Shown here: piece by piece, positions 10,801 through 25,800 of the stretch
Layout: every line of letters starts with the position of its first letter
Numbering within the stretch: position 1 is the first letter of the stretch
Assembly: GCA_014549065.1 (NCBI GenBank)
Contig: JACDOX010000061.1
Location: 784,508-848,507, forward strand
Direction: 5' to 3'
Length of the DNA: 64,000 bases
Source: Cardinalis cardinalis
Taxonomy: Eukaryota > Chordata > Aves > Passeriformes > Cardinalidae
The notes under the pieces: model-generated
What the model saw: the letters and a program-made list of their open reading frames with translations, nothing else
Database searches by the model: none
What the model was told of the DNA's origin: nothing
Program-made: the position numbers and the translations under genes

Positions 10801-13800
10801 GGGAAGGATATTGGAAAAGAGAATGCTGAAGTCAGCTGTAGGCACCATTAGGAAGCTGCCAGCAGAGCAGCAGAGTGATTTAGCATATGCAAGGGATGTC
10901 CTAGATCCATATGGAGGCAAAGTCTCCCATCCTTGCTCANATCCACAGTTAAGAGGTAAAAAATCCCCATCAAGCTTCTTTCCTCCTCTTTTTTAAGAGG
11001 AATTATCTAATGAAGGATAATTCTCAATAGTAGGAGGCCTACAGGGCATCAGCTGCTCTCTTTCCTGGCCCAGAAAAGCAGCGTTATGGATTAGCTGCTG
11101 CTGTAAAAACCAGAAGGGGATTTCCCCAGAAAACAGCTCAGCAATCTGGCTGCTGAAGGTTCAGAGACCATTTACACACCAGTTAACCATGAGGCATCTG
11201 CCAAAACCTACCCTGGCCAGATCTTCTCCCAGCTTCACATTAAACATCTCCTCTGCACAGGACACACAGACAAACCAGAGATCCTGTGAGGATGATCTGC
11301 CCAGACCAGGAAACAGCAGGANAGGGAGATGCCAGGGGCTCAGGAGAGTTCTGAGTCCATCTCACTGGCACTGCAAGAGCTCAGTGCAGCAAACACCCTT
11401 CTGTCCTTCTGTNTGCTCTGCCTCCCCTGCTGCTCATCCCCTGTGCCCAGCAGAGACTCAGCACAGAGGTGAACAGCTTACACATGAACATTAAATTCTG
11501 AGTCAGCCCACTGGGCACTCCAGGATCAACAGGATGCAAGTTAAGCTGAGCAGGACAGGGAATTTCAAGCTGCCAAATCTGTGCTGTGAAGCTGCACAGC
11601 AACACTTGGGCAGTAAATGGCAAAGCAGTGGTACATGTGCTGGACAGCCATTTCTGATTGACAGGAGCCTAAATTGCCATTGTCCATCTCAACATGGAGA
11701 CTGCTCCTGCTGCAGAAGGAGAAGCAGTCCAACCAAATGAGAAGACAAAGTGGTGAAAAAATTAGAAGGAATATGGTNAATCTGTGACTACTAATGCAAT
11801 CTACATCCAGAGGGAAAACAAACAGCACCAAAAATGAAGGGGTACATCAGAGAAGCATCTTCTTGCTGTGGATGCAAGGTTATCAGAATACCTCACTCCA
11901 AAAGGGTAATTAATCTTCATGGAAAGGCAAACCATTCTTGTACTTCTATAAATTGTACTTGGACCAAGTGAATGATAACCCACATAAAGAGTTTCTGGTT
12001 TAGAACACACTGCAATGTTACCAAGTTCAAAAGCTCTAGGACAAAAAAAAAAACAAAACCCAAAACACCTTGTTTTGACAGCTGGTGTGAAAAGGCCAAT
12101 CAAGTAACTGCAATTTAAGTGCAGGCTATATTTGGGATATGGGAGAAATCTGTAAAGCCCTAAATCCCATTGGGAAGGTGAACAGGGAGTACTAGACATT
12201 GTCCCTCACAATACAAAAGTTAGAGGAACAAGATAAATTTTTTGACAGGAAGTACAGAACAAAGCAAAGCAACCTTCCTTCCACACAACAGCAAAGTCAG
12301 CCAAGAAAATGGATCACTTTGGAGGCCTAAAAAAGTTATCAAAACTAAGAAATTTGTCAGAGGAAATTAATTTGGAGTATTTAAGTACAAAGACAGGAGT
12401 GCAACCTTAGGGACAAGAAGTCCTGTGTATGAGAGGGATGCAGTGGATGTGTTGGTGCATGCCTGACCTGGGTTTACCTTTTTTCACTGAACACATCCTC
12501 CTTGTCCAGGAACACTTGGGTCTAGAAAAGAGGCAACATTTTCTTGTGCTTTTGTGAGACCTGACTAGACATCAGTGTAACTATGCACATGATCTCCTCC
12601 TNAGAGTCAAAGCTGCATTTGGAAGACATGACCTGTAATGAAGTTTGTGTCCTTGCTTTAATTCCAGGAGAAGGAGCAACAAATTCTTAGAGGTGGTGAG
12701 GGATGAGAGGAGGCATGTGAGTAGCCCACAAACCCAGTCACAGGATTATGAAGTTTCAGAAAAAGGAGCATCCACATCATTCAGTAATGTGTGTTATCAT
12801 GTTTTTTTCAACAGGGCATCAAACATAAAAAAAAAAAATCACACCCCCACACTCTTCCCCCTCCCTTCTGTTTGCATCCTTAGTTAAAATACTGAAAATA
12901 GGTGTACTTACAGGGAGGTCTGTAAAGGCTATACCTGTGGGGGGAAAAATATTAGAATTAAAAAAACAAAGGAATTTTTTCCCTGCTTGCCTACATCCTT
13001 AACATGCTACTAAACATTACTGCATTTCAAATCCCAGCTCTAACCCTGCATTTCACTGCTTCATGTATTTAGAAGNAACTTCCCTCCCCAGTCCCCTCCT
13101 CTGCAAGGTTTTGCATCTGGAGAAAGGTTCAGGAAAAAGCCCAAATGTTTTCAATGCCTCTCCCAAAAATTTGATTTTCTAAAAGCAGCTCCTCTTTCCT
13201 TTGCTTCTCCCTCTGTTACTAGGAAGGAGTTAGTTTTCAAGACTCAGTTTGGTGTTAGAAACAGAGTTTTAGTAAAAAATTGCTTTGCTTTAGGCTGTAA
13301 CTGATTCTTCTTATCAGCCAGAGAAAGAGGAATGAATATTCAGCACTTGGCATCACAGCTGGGGAGCAGCCCTGCAACAGGACCAAGCTGCAGCCAGGAG
13401 CACCTGAGAAACTGTGCAAAGAACAGCCTCATCCTCAACTCAGCTGATACAGCTCCAAACAGAAAAGATGTGAAAAAAAAGTGTATGGCTTCCCTTTTTA
13501 TGTACATCTGGCAGAAAAGAGGTATTTAAGCCACGGCAGCCATTGCCTGGGATGGCTAACAGGGTTTTGGCTGGAGACAACACCCACCACAGCCAGGCTG
13601 CCCAGGCACAGCTCTGCTTCTGATTTAGGTGCAGGTACTGCCCCAAAGGATGGGGCCTCTCCTGCCATGGTGGGATCCAGCAGCACAGGGATCAGCCAGA
13701 GCCCCCCAGGCTTTGGGTCACCCTCACAGCAGCACAGGGGACACTGCTGCCATCACCTCACCAGGCTCAGCTAAGCCCAGACTTCAGCTGACATTCCAGG

Positions 13801-16800
13801 AGTCAGTCTGGAAGCTGCAGCCTTTCCCCATGTGTGCTCCCAAGAATGCTTCCTTGTCCCCAGCCAGAGGAAGGCTGGNACCCACACCAGGACACCCAGT
13901 TCTCACACGTGTCCCACCTCTCCTCCTTCCCTTCTGCCTGGAAGGACTGGAAGGACTGCAGAAGCAGAACACCACCCTCTGGTTTTAATTTTAGGACTAT
14001 TTTAACCCAGAGCTGCAATGTAATGTTACCAGATCAGTCTGAAATGGTAATTTAAACCAGTTTAAGGAGTCAAGATAGGAAACAAGTTATTCAAAACAGC
14101 ACAGATCTAAATCAAATGCTCGGAAAGAAATCCTGAATATTTTACTTAATAAACAGCAAATAAAGATAAATTAACATCATGACAGATAGACAGTATGGTT
14201 TAATGAACATCCTGGCAGTTTGGACCTTGTTTATTGAGCACCCTTTCTACATCCCAACCAAAGATTGTGAGCACAGGTGATGTTGAACATGTGACTGAAG
14301 AAAACACTCAGTGAGCACTTCTCTCACCTTGTCACCTTGCCCAGATATTGTTCCTCACTCAAACCTTTTTTTCACTTTGCAATTATTTTGCTCAGCTGGA
14401 TGAAAAGGTGGATGAAAGCTTGTTTTCCTACCCTTACAGCAGAATGAGGCCAAACTCCCTCAGCCTGCTGCCCACTGGAGTCTTCCTCTGCCCCCAGCAC
14501 CTCTGAGAGCCAAAGGTGGCCAGGCTTGTGTGGCTGGAAGCTGCTTCCAGCACCTGGACAAGCACTTGGTGTTTGAATGGACTGCAAGGAGGGTGGAAAA
14601 TTGCCTGAACTGTCAGGATGGAAGAGTTGTGACCAGCAGCTCAAAGTGCAAGAGTTGTCCCTCNGGGATCAAGGGCAGGGCCAACACAGCTCCCTGTCTT
14701 CCCCAGTGACCTGGACAATGGGACTGAGTGTGCTCCCAGCAGGCTCACAGCTGTCACCAAACAGCAGAGTGGACACCAGGCTGGAGGGCACAGTGCTGTA
14801 GNTGGAGAAATGATCCAGCACAAACCTCCCAAAGCTCAACAAATGCAACCTAAGAGCCCTGCCACCAGGCTGTGATACTCCCAGGAAACAGGACAGGATG
14901 AGGCTGACTGGAGAGAAAGCAGATCTGCAGAAAAGACTCTGGGTCCTGCTGGGAAACAAGCAGAGCAGGAGCCAGCAGTGAGTCCTTGCAGCAAAGGACA
15001 TCAACCACATCCTGAGTGTATTNGTGAGAGTGTAGGTTAAAGGATGGGATTTCTCCCTTCTTTTCCAACACTGGTGAGTCTACACTTCGGTTATGATGTT
15101 CAGTTTAGGGCTCTCCAACACAGGACACAGTGAGACTGGAGTGAGTCCAGCAGAGGCCAGCAGGACAAAGACAGGCTAAGGGAAAAGTCTCTGTTCAGTC
15201 TCAAAAGCATTAGGGCAGACACCTATTGCTGCCTACANCTGTCATACAGAGGGTGTAAAAAAGGCTTTTCTCAGAGATGCATGGNGGCAGGAGACAGGAG
15301 GCAACACAGACAAGCTGCAATATGGGAAATTCTAATCAGAAAAATTCAGTATGGATTTTGGTCAAACACTGAATCAGGACCAGAAAAGCTCCCAGGTGAT
15401 CTCCATTCTTGAAGACAGTAAAAACTTAATGAGTTTCTGAGTAACATGATCTAGTTTGGGCGTGCTTTCAGCAGGGTGTTGGATGCTTGACCTCCAGAGA
15501 TNCCTCCCAGAGAAANTNATTCTATGATTCTATAAATAAACTCNTTACATTGCCTTTACAATGATACAAATGTTAGTTTTCCACATTCTGTTATGTAACT
15601 CAGACTAATAAAATGCTTTATGCAGACAGCACTTGGTCTGTTGCACAGACACGTCTGCTCANAGTTTCTGCATCTGCACTGCTACACACCTGCACCAGGA
15701 AAGCCAACAGCAGAAAGTGAAATAATGAAATAATGACAGCTTGAATGTGAAACTGTTTTCTTTCTCTGCAGCTCCTCCAAAGCCTGGATCCAGTTTAAAC
15801 CCNAAACCTTCTTAAACTCTTAAGGACTGAACAAACCAAGAGGTCAGGAAGCAAGAGCAAGTGTGTGAAGAGCAGTGACATAAAGGCATTAAATGAAGGT
15901 TCAGTGCTAGGGCACAGTGTGATTGACATTTTCACCTGCCAACCAAACAAAGGACTTCCACTTTCCATGACTGAAGCGCACTTACACATGATCCCATGTA
16001 CAGAATGTGTTTGTGGACCTTCCAGCCCATCTCTGCTCTCCACCCAGCACCAATCATCCTTTCTGCCTCACAGCTGGCCACTTACAGAATTCAATTTGCA
16101 CAAGACAATGTACATTTGGTAATCAGCCACAGCACCCCACTGCCTGCACAGCAGGGAACTCCTCCAGCATCTGTTGAGGGAACTGTGATTCAGGGAATCC
16201 TTAAGCACTGCTGGTGGACTGCAATAAACACAACTCATTCAGCAGTGTGGGCAACCTAAAGAGCAGACCAGGAAATGCCAGCCCAGGAAGATACTTGAAT
16301 ATTCTCCAGCGTGCTGCTGAGGAGAAGCACTGTCAAACCCACACATGCCCCCAGAGCAGATCCTCCAATGAGGCCATTGGGTAAAACTGCTCATACAGAG
16401 AACAAGGCTGTGGCCAAGTCTGGTATTTTCTGTTCATTTTGGTAGTGAATGAGGGTGGTGAGGCCCTGGCACAGGTTATCCAGAAAAGCTGTGGCTGCCC
16501 CATCCCTGGAAGNGTTCAAGGCCAAGGTGGATGGGGCCCTGTGCAANCTGGTCTCATGGAAGGTGTCTCTGCCCACAGCACAGGGGCTGGAATGACATGA
16601 TCTTAAAGGGCCCTTCCAACCCAAACCACTCCAGAATTCTATGGTTTTAAATCTGATTAATCTGAAGTCTTGTTTTGAACATCCCAATGCTCTTCCTGTC
16701 TGCAAACTTCATTTGAAGCTTTGGGGTCAAACCTACTAAATCTGGGACTGACACTTGCATGTCTCTCACAACAGGTTTCTGCATTACTCCTAATGCTCCC

Positions 16801-19800
16801 CCTAGTCTTTAAACTGGCTGCAGAATGGATATTTTACTTTTTAGGTTAACGTGGTCTTTCCAAGAGCCTGCACTAGAACTCAAACTACAGGAAGTTTTCT
16901 ATGCCAAGACTTCAGAGGGTTGCATGCTCTTTTTATAGCCCTGCTGCTCCATTTACCTTGGTCTGCTGTCAAAGTCTGACATCTTAGACACTCCTACATT
17001 AATCCCTGAGCAAACTCATCCACTTAAACCCAGAGACCTGCAGCAGNCACATTTTCTCCTCATCTCCTGGTCCAAGACTTTCTGCTTAATGGCTAGTGCC
17101 CCAACATTTCTCCCTCTTTCACTCCAAATTCACTCTCATCACACTTCTAGCCACATCTCACTATGTTTTTTACTGCCAGGAGTCTGCTCAGAACTTGTCA
17201 AAAGTGTTTCATCAGCAGCCAGAAGACATTCAAGACATTTTCCAGAACAGAGAATTAAGACTACATACGATGTCAAACAGTTTTCATGTGACGTCTCCAA
17301 ATAAAGTTCAAGACTTAGCTCCAACCAGAACATCCAGAATTTGTGATGGCCAAGAAAACAGTTCTTATACAGTGCTCCTGATGGATCTGATTAAATGAAA
17401 AAGTATGGAGACAATGGAAGATAATAGTTAAGCAACAGAAGAAATTGCAAGGAAAACAAAAGGGGGGATGTCTAATTAATAGATGAAAAGGAGAGGACTT
17501 AAATGGTGAAGAGTGAATTAGAAAGACAAAGCTACAATAATTCCATCAAAAGAAAGACAAATTCAAACTCTGAAACTCTGCTCTCAAGCTAACTGGCCTC
17601 ACAAAGGGGCTGATTAGCCTCATGAATATTCTTGGCATCTGCAGTAGGATTACACAATTACCTCATCTCCTAGGAGGAGACACACATGGCTTCCACAGCT
17701 TCATGTCAGGGAACACCTACAAAACACACATTCATCCCCCTCCTGGTAAACCCTGGGTCTACACAACACAGAAATGAGATTCTCAGGTTAGCACTAAATG
17801 TCATGGAAGTTCAAGACCTTCAAGGAGCTGCTTCTTTCAGGGAAGAAAACATTCTGACTTCCAAACAAATCATTGCTCCTGCCTCCATNTGGCCTTGGTT
17901 CCTCTGCTGACACCTGTCTGACCCCCTCCTCACACCTCTGCTCTGTGCCCANGAGGAGCTGGGTAACCCCAGGCCAAGGGCTCCTCTCCTCAGCACTGCA
18001 CTGAGCATTTATTTCTCCTGGATGCTGTTTATTTATCAGTGACACAAACAGACACTGCTGGCCCTTACCAACAGCCTCCTCAAGTGAGGTTTTCATTCTG
18101 CTTTTGTAAAAAGGCAGTAAAATGTTCCTGCAGCTTTTGTGGGGTCACCCAGCAAGGCCTGAGGTCTGCTGCTCCCTTCTGCACTTCCAGCCCTGTCTCC
18201 TCTCACCACACCATCTCTCCTCTCTCTCTCCAGCTGTACTATGGCACTACAGCTCCAAGAAAAGCTGCTACACACAGGAGCCAGCTGTGAATGCTAAGCA
18301 GAGGCTTCTACCTGTCCTTTTCTTCCTTTTCTCAGACAGCTCATGTCTTGTACATCTGAAGAGCTCAAGAGGACACCCAGGAGACAGCAATGCTTATAAC
18401 TGATGCTGCNCTCTAAGCATGGTAACCTCCTTGTTACCTTTCCTGTTTCTTCCCACTGGCATTGTTCAGCACTGGGGTAGGCTGTTCCTCAAGGGGTCAT
18501 TCAATGTCAGATTAGAAAAGCAAAAGATTTCCATCCAAAAAGCCCCATCTTTGAAGGAAAAGGAACACTTCAGTTTCAGAAAGGAAGACTAGATAACTTC
18601 TCTGCTGTAAAGAACTCTGAATGTCCCAAACCAAACAAATCTCTGAGCAAGGACACGAGGCAAAGAATCAGAGGGTGGTAATGACAAAAGGTAACACAGA
18701 AGTTACTNAACTTGGCTCTTTATTTGGCTCCATCTGCCCAGACACCCAGGCACAACATTGTCCTGGGTATAAAACAGAGGAGGAAAAGCAGAAACTTTTC
18801 AACTTATACAGATTATACTGTGGAGATTCTGGTCATTANAAAGAAATTAAATACCAAATGAACAAGCTTGTATTCATTAAAAAGAAGATCTGGCCTCCTC
18901 CTGACTCTCACACTTTTGTTATGATGAAAAGTAACAGCACCATCAGGGTGAAAAATAGTGAGGCTGGAAAACCACCCACTTAAACAACAGAAAACATCCA
19001 GAGGAGCACAGCACAAACACTACAGGGAAATACAAGCTAAAAATCAAGGACAGAAACTAAAAAAAAGATTTTGTGACATCTTTTTAACTACTTCATTACC
19101 TCAGTAGCTCTTGTTTTATCTTGTCTCACTCCTAATCAAAAGCTCCTGCTCTACACCATCAGCTGCTGCTTTCAAGCCTCTACTTGTCTCACCAGTACTG
19201 GACTGACATGGGCAGCCTGAACAAGCCCAGCTCTCCCAGCCTTTCCTCCCAGGACAGATGCTCCAAACCCTCCATCACCTTGGCAGCCCTTTGCTGGACT
19301 CTCTCCAGTAAGTCCATCTCCCTCTAATACTGAGGAGCCCAGAGCTCACCAGAAATCCTGTACTCTCCAGGCACACACTGCACTCCAATCCCACTCCTTC
19401 CATCAGCCCAGCCAGTAACTCAAAACATCTTTGCTCTGTTAAGTGTTTTGAGCAGGGTATTTTTGGTATTTCTCTACCAATTTAATCTTGAATTCAACAA
19501 AGTAGAATTGACACAGCAAGGAGAAGCAAAGGAAAGGAGTGCTCATCCCTCCCTGCCAAATCAAATGAATCCNAGTATAAAAAGTGAGATGAACCTACAA
19601 AAATTTACTGCACATTTTATGTGTTAAAAAAAAAAGACAAGAATTTATCTGGGGTGGAGAACATGCTATCCAAGGAACTGGTATTTTAGGGGGAAATGGC
19701 CAAAAATTTCTATTTTAGACAAATAAGATATGACAGATGCCTGGAAAACATCTGAGGTGTTAATTTGGGCAAAATTTTTTAGTCCTTAACTTTAAGACAG

Positions 19801-22800
19801 TTACTGAAACAAGTGTGGAATGAACCAANTTGTAGCTCAATGCTTAAGTCAGACCTTTTTTGTGCTGAATTAATGTCTGGCTTTGGGAATGCTCAAACAA
19901 ACGTGCTGAGGCTTTCAGATGGACAAGTCCCTTCAAAACTGAAGACACCAGTACTGNGCCTTTGTAGGCACTTGAACAAAACACTAATTAAAATTCCCAT
20001 TTCTTCCTTTCTTTCCCTCCTGTCCAGCCATTTGACATCTTATCCAACCTCCCACCTACTGTGCAGNAGCAGAGGAAAGCAGAAGAAGGTGTGGATGAAA
20101 TTCACAAAATGANCAGCATGGAAACCATTTTACCTGCTGGAAGCATTTCTGTCTTGGAGCCAATTTACAACTGCTGACAGCTGCTGAGTGCTCTTTTCCT
20201 CTGCCATTTTAACCTTACTCACAGGTGTGGGACAAGATTTACAATACAGCAAAGTACTAAACAGCAGCAAGAGCAGGGCTGGAGCATNCCTCTCCTGAGA
20301 ACACCCTCACTCACCTAAACTGTGGCCATTTTTTGTGTAGAAGCAGGTGTTGTTGATGAGGTTGACACAGCAGCCAATCACATCTCCAGTGGTGAACGTG
20401 GGGCCGTAGGGCTGCCCTGTCCCCGAGGAACAGAAGGAGTGCCCATCATCTCCATGGTACCCATAAGAATGCTTATCCCATCCTGCAAAAGGCAAAAGAA
20501 CAGGANAGGAGTGAAGCAGAAACACATGGAACTACCACAACTCCCAGGACATCATTTTCTGTGGGAGTTTTAAAATTTGATTGCCACTCCTGATTCATCC
20601 CAATATTAATTTTCACATACCGGTAACTGAAAAGAAATTAATGGTCTTTAATCAGAACACATCATTTGCATTTCAACACATTTCTCTTTTATCTCACCTG
20701 AGGTGAAACAAACTCCTTTTGTAAAACACTTGTGTTTCCCAAAACCAAATTCTTCCCACAAAAGCATTTAACAAAAAAATTCTCAGACAGTTGCAGCTTT
20801 GTCTGTAAGTGCTGTCACAGGTGTACCAAATGGAGAGAGGCAATTTTTGCATCCTCAAATCTTTATTTCCCTTCCAAAAGTTGACATGGATTTCTACGTT
20901 TCCATTGGGATACAATATTTCCCGCTCTGCAGACAGCTTAAAACCCTCAAATGTCAAAGGGGAATTCAATGCAAAGTGGTCAGTTCTAATATTAATATCT
21001 TTTATTTCTTCAGCCAGTAACAATGTGCTGAGGGTTCCAGCTGCCCACTTGTTCTTTTCTATATATCCCAGTAAGTTCATTTGGATCATTCCTCTGAATG
21101 GCACAATCAAAGCCACATCTCACAAACAGAAAGAGTTCTACCAGAAAGAGATACAACATTAAAACCAGACACCTGTGTTTTTATAAGGCTGGATCCTTTG
21201 GGAAGCAAAGAAGGTGCTTTGGCCATCTTCTGACCTTATACACCCAAGGGTGGTGCAGATTCTGTTAAAGGTGGAGCAATGGCTCTGGCAAAGAGACTGT
21301 GTAAGAAACACAGAGACTGTGCAGGAAATGCACATCCTGCAATGAGGCACAAAAAGACTGAGCACCCTGAAAATACAGAGCAGAGCCCTGTGAAGGTGAG
21401 CTGGAGCACTTCTGTGAGCCAGGAATTTCCTCCAAAACCAACAAGATGAGGGCACNAGAAATTCAGTCTTGTAAAATAGTGCTACAACACTGAGGCATCA
21501 GCACTCACATGCTCAGGGCTTCTCAGAANAGCACAAAACAGTCAGTGCATGTCTAAGGCCCTGTTCACTGTACCACACCAAATGGATGCCAGTGGGAAAG
21601 TCAGGGAATGAAGCAAGACTCAAACATGCCACAGTCCAAGATTTTGGACCTCAGAGCAAACTTTGGGAGTGAAAGGCATGAAGGACTCCCAGCAAATTCT
21701 AGTCTAGAAATGGTGAGTAATTTCCTCTATTTAGTTCCACACATCCAACAGGAACAGACTGAGATGTCCCAGGAGTCAGCTGTGCCTTCCCTCGGATCAG
21801 CTCCAAACAAGCTGCTGACAGTAGCACCAGTCCTGTTTCAAATCTCCATGAGAGACAGGGACAACAGCACAGGCAGCACCCTCAGCAAGCACAAAAACGA
21901 TGCCAAACTGACTTGCCAAGACAAAGGAGGAAGTGATAGGGGCTCTGGAGTCTGTTGTCAAACTTTCACTGCTAAGACTCCATCCAGTAAAAATATCATT
22001 AAAATATTTTTGAATTTTTAAAACTGTGGCTCCTTTCCACTATCCCATTTATTTGCTCTGTTGTCATCACTGATTATTATTTTAGTCTCCTCAAAACCAG
22101 ACCTGTTACATGAGTGTCAATTCAGAACTTCTCTAATGGAGCTGTTGGGAAGTTGTAATTCAGATGATAACTTAAATCAATTCATCTCTTAATGTACTCA
22201 TAATACAATCCAAATACACACTTCTAGATCCTCTGCATACAAAACATTCCTGGCATTACAAAGCACCCACCAAGAACTTGTCATCAGTTGCATCTAAGCA
22301 GTGAAGTGCTTACACATCATGCACTGGGTAAGGCTCCCATAAGAAATACAAGAGCATGTCCCACCATGAGGATGTGCTCACTAAATGCTTGGGCCAATGC
22401 AGACATTACTGGCTCTGCAGTGTGAGAAATAAAGGTTTCATTACCTACAGACCACAGCTGATCCTGCTGAAAAAACCCTCCCCCTGTTCCTTTATGGCTT
22501 GAGCTTCACAGTGTCAGCTCCTGCTGCAGCATCAATGGTAGTGGGGAACTCCAGTGAAAAGTGACTGAATAAAGACCTTGAAGACAATGACAAACGTGGT
22601 ACAAGCAGCAACAATGCCTGGAAAAAGCTTCTTTTGAATCTTATTTTCCCCAGAAAACCACTAACATAACCAGTTAAGGAAATTTGCTCACCCAGCACTT
22701 TGCTGATGTTACATAGAGTTTACTTTTTCAACTCAAATGTTGTGTGGTGCTGAACCTGNACCTGGCACCACACCAGGGGCTTTAAATCTACACTGTCAGC

Positions 22801-25800
22801 CTTATCACATCACCATGGTCATCTTAAACAACAAGCCAGAGCTGTTTGAGTGAACTTACTGTACTCACTGTAAACATAAGCTGAGTGGCATTAATCATAT
22901 GCCTAACCTTAAGTTATTAATTAATAAAAAAACAGATCTCTATTCCTAAAATTCTGCCCAAAATAAACATGAGGGCAGTGGCATACGGGTAATTCCAGCA
23001 CTGGCCAGTTTCAGCCAGCCTTCTGAAATTTCCTAATAATCAGAATTAAAAACAAGAATCAGCACTTCTGGTACTTCTAGGTCAAAGTTTTCAGGGTCTG
23101 TTGATTTAAATCGTATATCCCTATTGAAAGCACTTGGCATTATCCTGGATTACCAGCNGAGTGGGGAGTAACTCATCACATGTATTTTGAAAACACACAC
23201 TCCAACTTTTCTCAAAACACTTCCTGAAAACTTGGGCTTTTCCTGCATCATTAACAATTTGCTATTGCCACCTAGGAATGGGTCCAGCATATTACAACCT
23301 CCTCTGGGACTCCTACAACACCCATTGAGCCTCCAGTGACTAAACAGCTTCTTCCTCTACAAAANCCAGCAGTGTTTTAATAAGGATTGAATCAGAATGT
23401 CCTGAAATCCCTCCCCACAGCTGCATCTGCCAATTCTCCTGACAGTTTAACCTCTGTGCCACTCGTACCCGTGTGACCTGGAAGGCAGAGATGAGGTGAC
23501 ACCCACATGCTCCTACANTGGCTGTCCCTGGGGGATAGGGGTTCAGCCTGGAACAAGGACACTCTTCAAGAAGTGAGACAGCAGAAGTACAGGATGTGCA
23601 TGAATCACACCCTGACTGAACANCATTCCCACTCTCCAACCACCTGTAAGCACAGACAGACTGAGCCAGATGGAGATTCTGTTCACTCAGTACTCCTGGA
23701 AGGATTTTGTTTCCATTAAATTGTTCAATCCTCTATTAAGAACATATAAACACTCACATCATTCACTGTGCCCTGCAAGAAGGAGTTTGACAGTGTAACT
23801 NCAAGCAAGGAAAATGTGCCTCCTACTGCTTGGATATATCCTGTAGTTCTTNCACAGGAGAGGATGACAAACTAGATCTGGTGTCTCCAGAACANACATC
23901 AGTATGCAGACCTCTGCAAAACCCCCATAATGATCCCTTTTCCAGGCTGATGGCTCCTAACTTATTTAGCTGTTTCCTGCTCTTCTGANCACGATCATCT
24001 GAACCTTCTCTGGATTTAGTGTTGCTTGTGAGAATGGAGTTGAAGGTGCCCCANGGAGAAGGGAAGCAGGCTGCAGTTGTTCTCTGCACTGCTCCCAAAC
24101 CCTCTACATGTTAATCCTAGCATCTTCCCTTCATTGTCCTTTTTACCACTGACCTGATGCTTCCATGAAGTCATTGTCATCACTCCAAAAATGCATCAGT
24201 GCTCCCTTTGCACAGATTCTCATGTGCACCTNCCTGTCGGGGTGTGTCACCTCAGCGGGCTCCCACAGCTCCCCCCGGCACCTCTCACCACCCTCAACCT
24301 CACAATCCTCAGCAGCTCCAGCAGCCCATCCCAGGACAGACAGGGGCAGGCAGCTGCTCCNAAGAAAACCCTGGGAGAAGCCAGGCACTGTCAGTTTGTG
24401 ACTGGTAGCTCATTCCAACAAGGCTGTTTAAAACATCCCTTTTTGGTCTCTTGGCCATAGCCATGTGTAGAGCAATGGACACTCAGCACCCACGTGCAGT
24501 TGCGGTCAAGTCTACAAATTCGCAAGTGCAGATTCCTCTCAAAATTTCAGCAATCTGGACAGAATTGGAGAATGTGCTTTTTCTTATAAAACACAGGTCA
24601 TGGACTCCTGATGGACTATACTCTATAGACTGAAATCAAGTGAGCTAGAGTGGATGCAGGCTCCAGTTTACAGTTCTTTCCTTCTTTCCTTTTCTTTCCC
24701 CATCTTCTCTTCAAAAGCACANAATCATTTTAAATAGGGGAGACAGGCAGAGAACAGAAAGGATTTGGCCACNTGGCCCATGAGGTCGAAGCAGAACCTC
24801 AAGGTCCTGACTCTAAGACTGCTCTCACTACAGTTCATTTTGAAGACAGCACTTTGAACATGCAAATAGAGAATTACAAGCACTACAGGTAGGACTTCAG
24901 CAGCTACAAAAACAAAAAGAGGTTAAATTTACATCCCTTTGAATTGAACCCTTCAACACCCAAACCCAAAATATACCTATATGTTTACTAACAAGATGTA
25001 GAATAGCTGAGATTGTGCAATGAAAGAACGGGAAGAAAGAAAAACAAAACCCATGAGTAGGGCTTGGGAGGACATTTTTGTATGCTCAACACCAAACTGA
25101 AGCTCTGTTTGGCCTGCTAACAAGAAAAAGTTGATATGCTGACCTTCTTGGCAGACTACCTTGATCCCAACACATAGGGGAAAAAAATGAACAGTGAGTT
25201 CCATTGCTGCTGCTTGATAAACAGGTCAGAATTATGCAATGCCAGACACGTGGCAGAAAGGACTTGAGTTACTTCAGGACATAGTTACAGGATAAACTGA
25301 TAAACACTCACCCTTAAGCAAGTACTAGAGTTAGATGTAGTGTGCTTCTACTATCCCTGACTGTCCTACATCTGTCCCTGCTCAATCCCACCTTTCCCAC
25401 TCAANGTCAGCCTTGCTTTGCTCTTGACTCTTTGGTCAGATCCTGACTTCTGTACCTGAGATCAGACTCTGCTGCCTCAGAAGGCAGCAAGTGGGAAGTG
25501 GTTCTGTTGAGCTGGGTGACCATTTACACCTCAGCACCAAGGAAATAACATGGTGATTCAGCTCTCTGCTTCAAGAGCCCCACCAACGAACACAGAACTG
25601 CTGGTAGGCTCTGGGCAGAACTGGCATCACAGCTGCATCACACACCCAGGTAAAGCAGGACCTGGACAAGCTGCTCAGCCTTCAAAGTGTGGAGCATCAC
25701 ATGATGGATGGATGGATGGATGGATGGATGGATGGATGGATGGATGGATGGATGGATGGATGGATGGATGGATGGGAGAGGCAGGATGCCCTGATGCAGG

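Larger units (their letters stand above)
7424..12911 (-). other. RANBP10 intron 5
   Basis: The intron is about 5,488 nt. It contains an (AAT)n microsatellite (about 7779-7811) and two imperfect direct duplications (about 8021-8250 and 8308-8575). I see no RNA gene or second coding region. The rest is unique-looking sequence with short A and T runs. Confidence 0.75.
12935..20314 (-). other. RANBP10 intron 4
   Basis: The intron is about 7,380 nt. It holds three CR1 LINE remnants: about 14690-15540 (plus), 16435-16655 (plus) and 19190-19370 (minus). The rest shows no recognisable gene. Open frames here lack family resemblance and overlap repeats. Confidence 0.75.
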
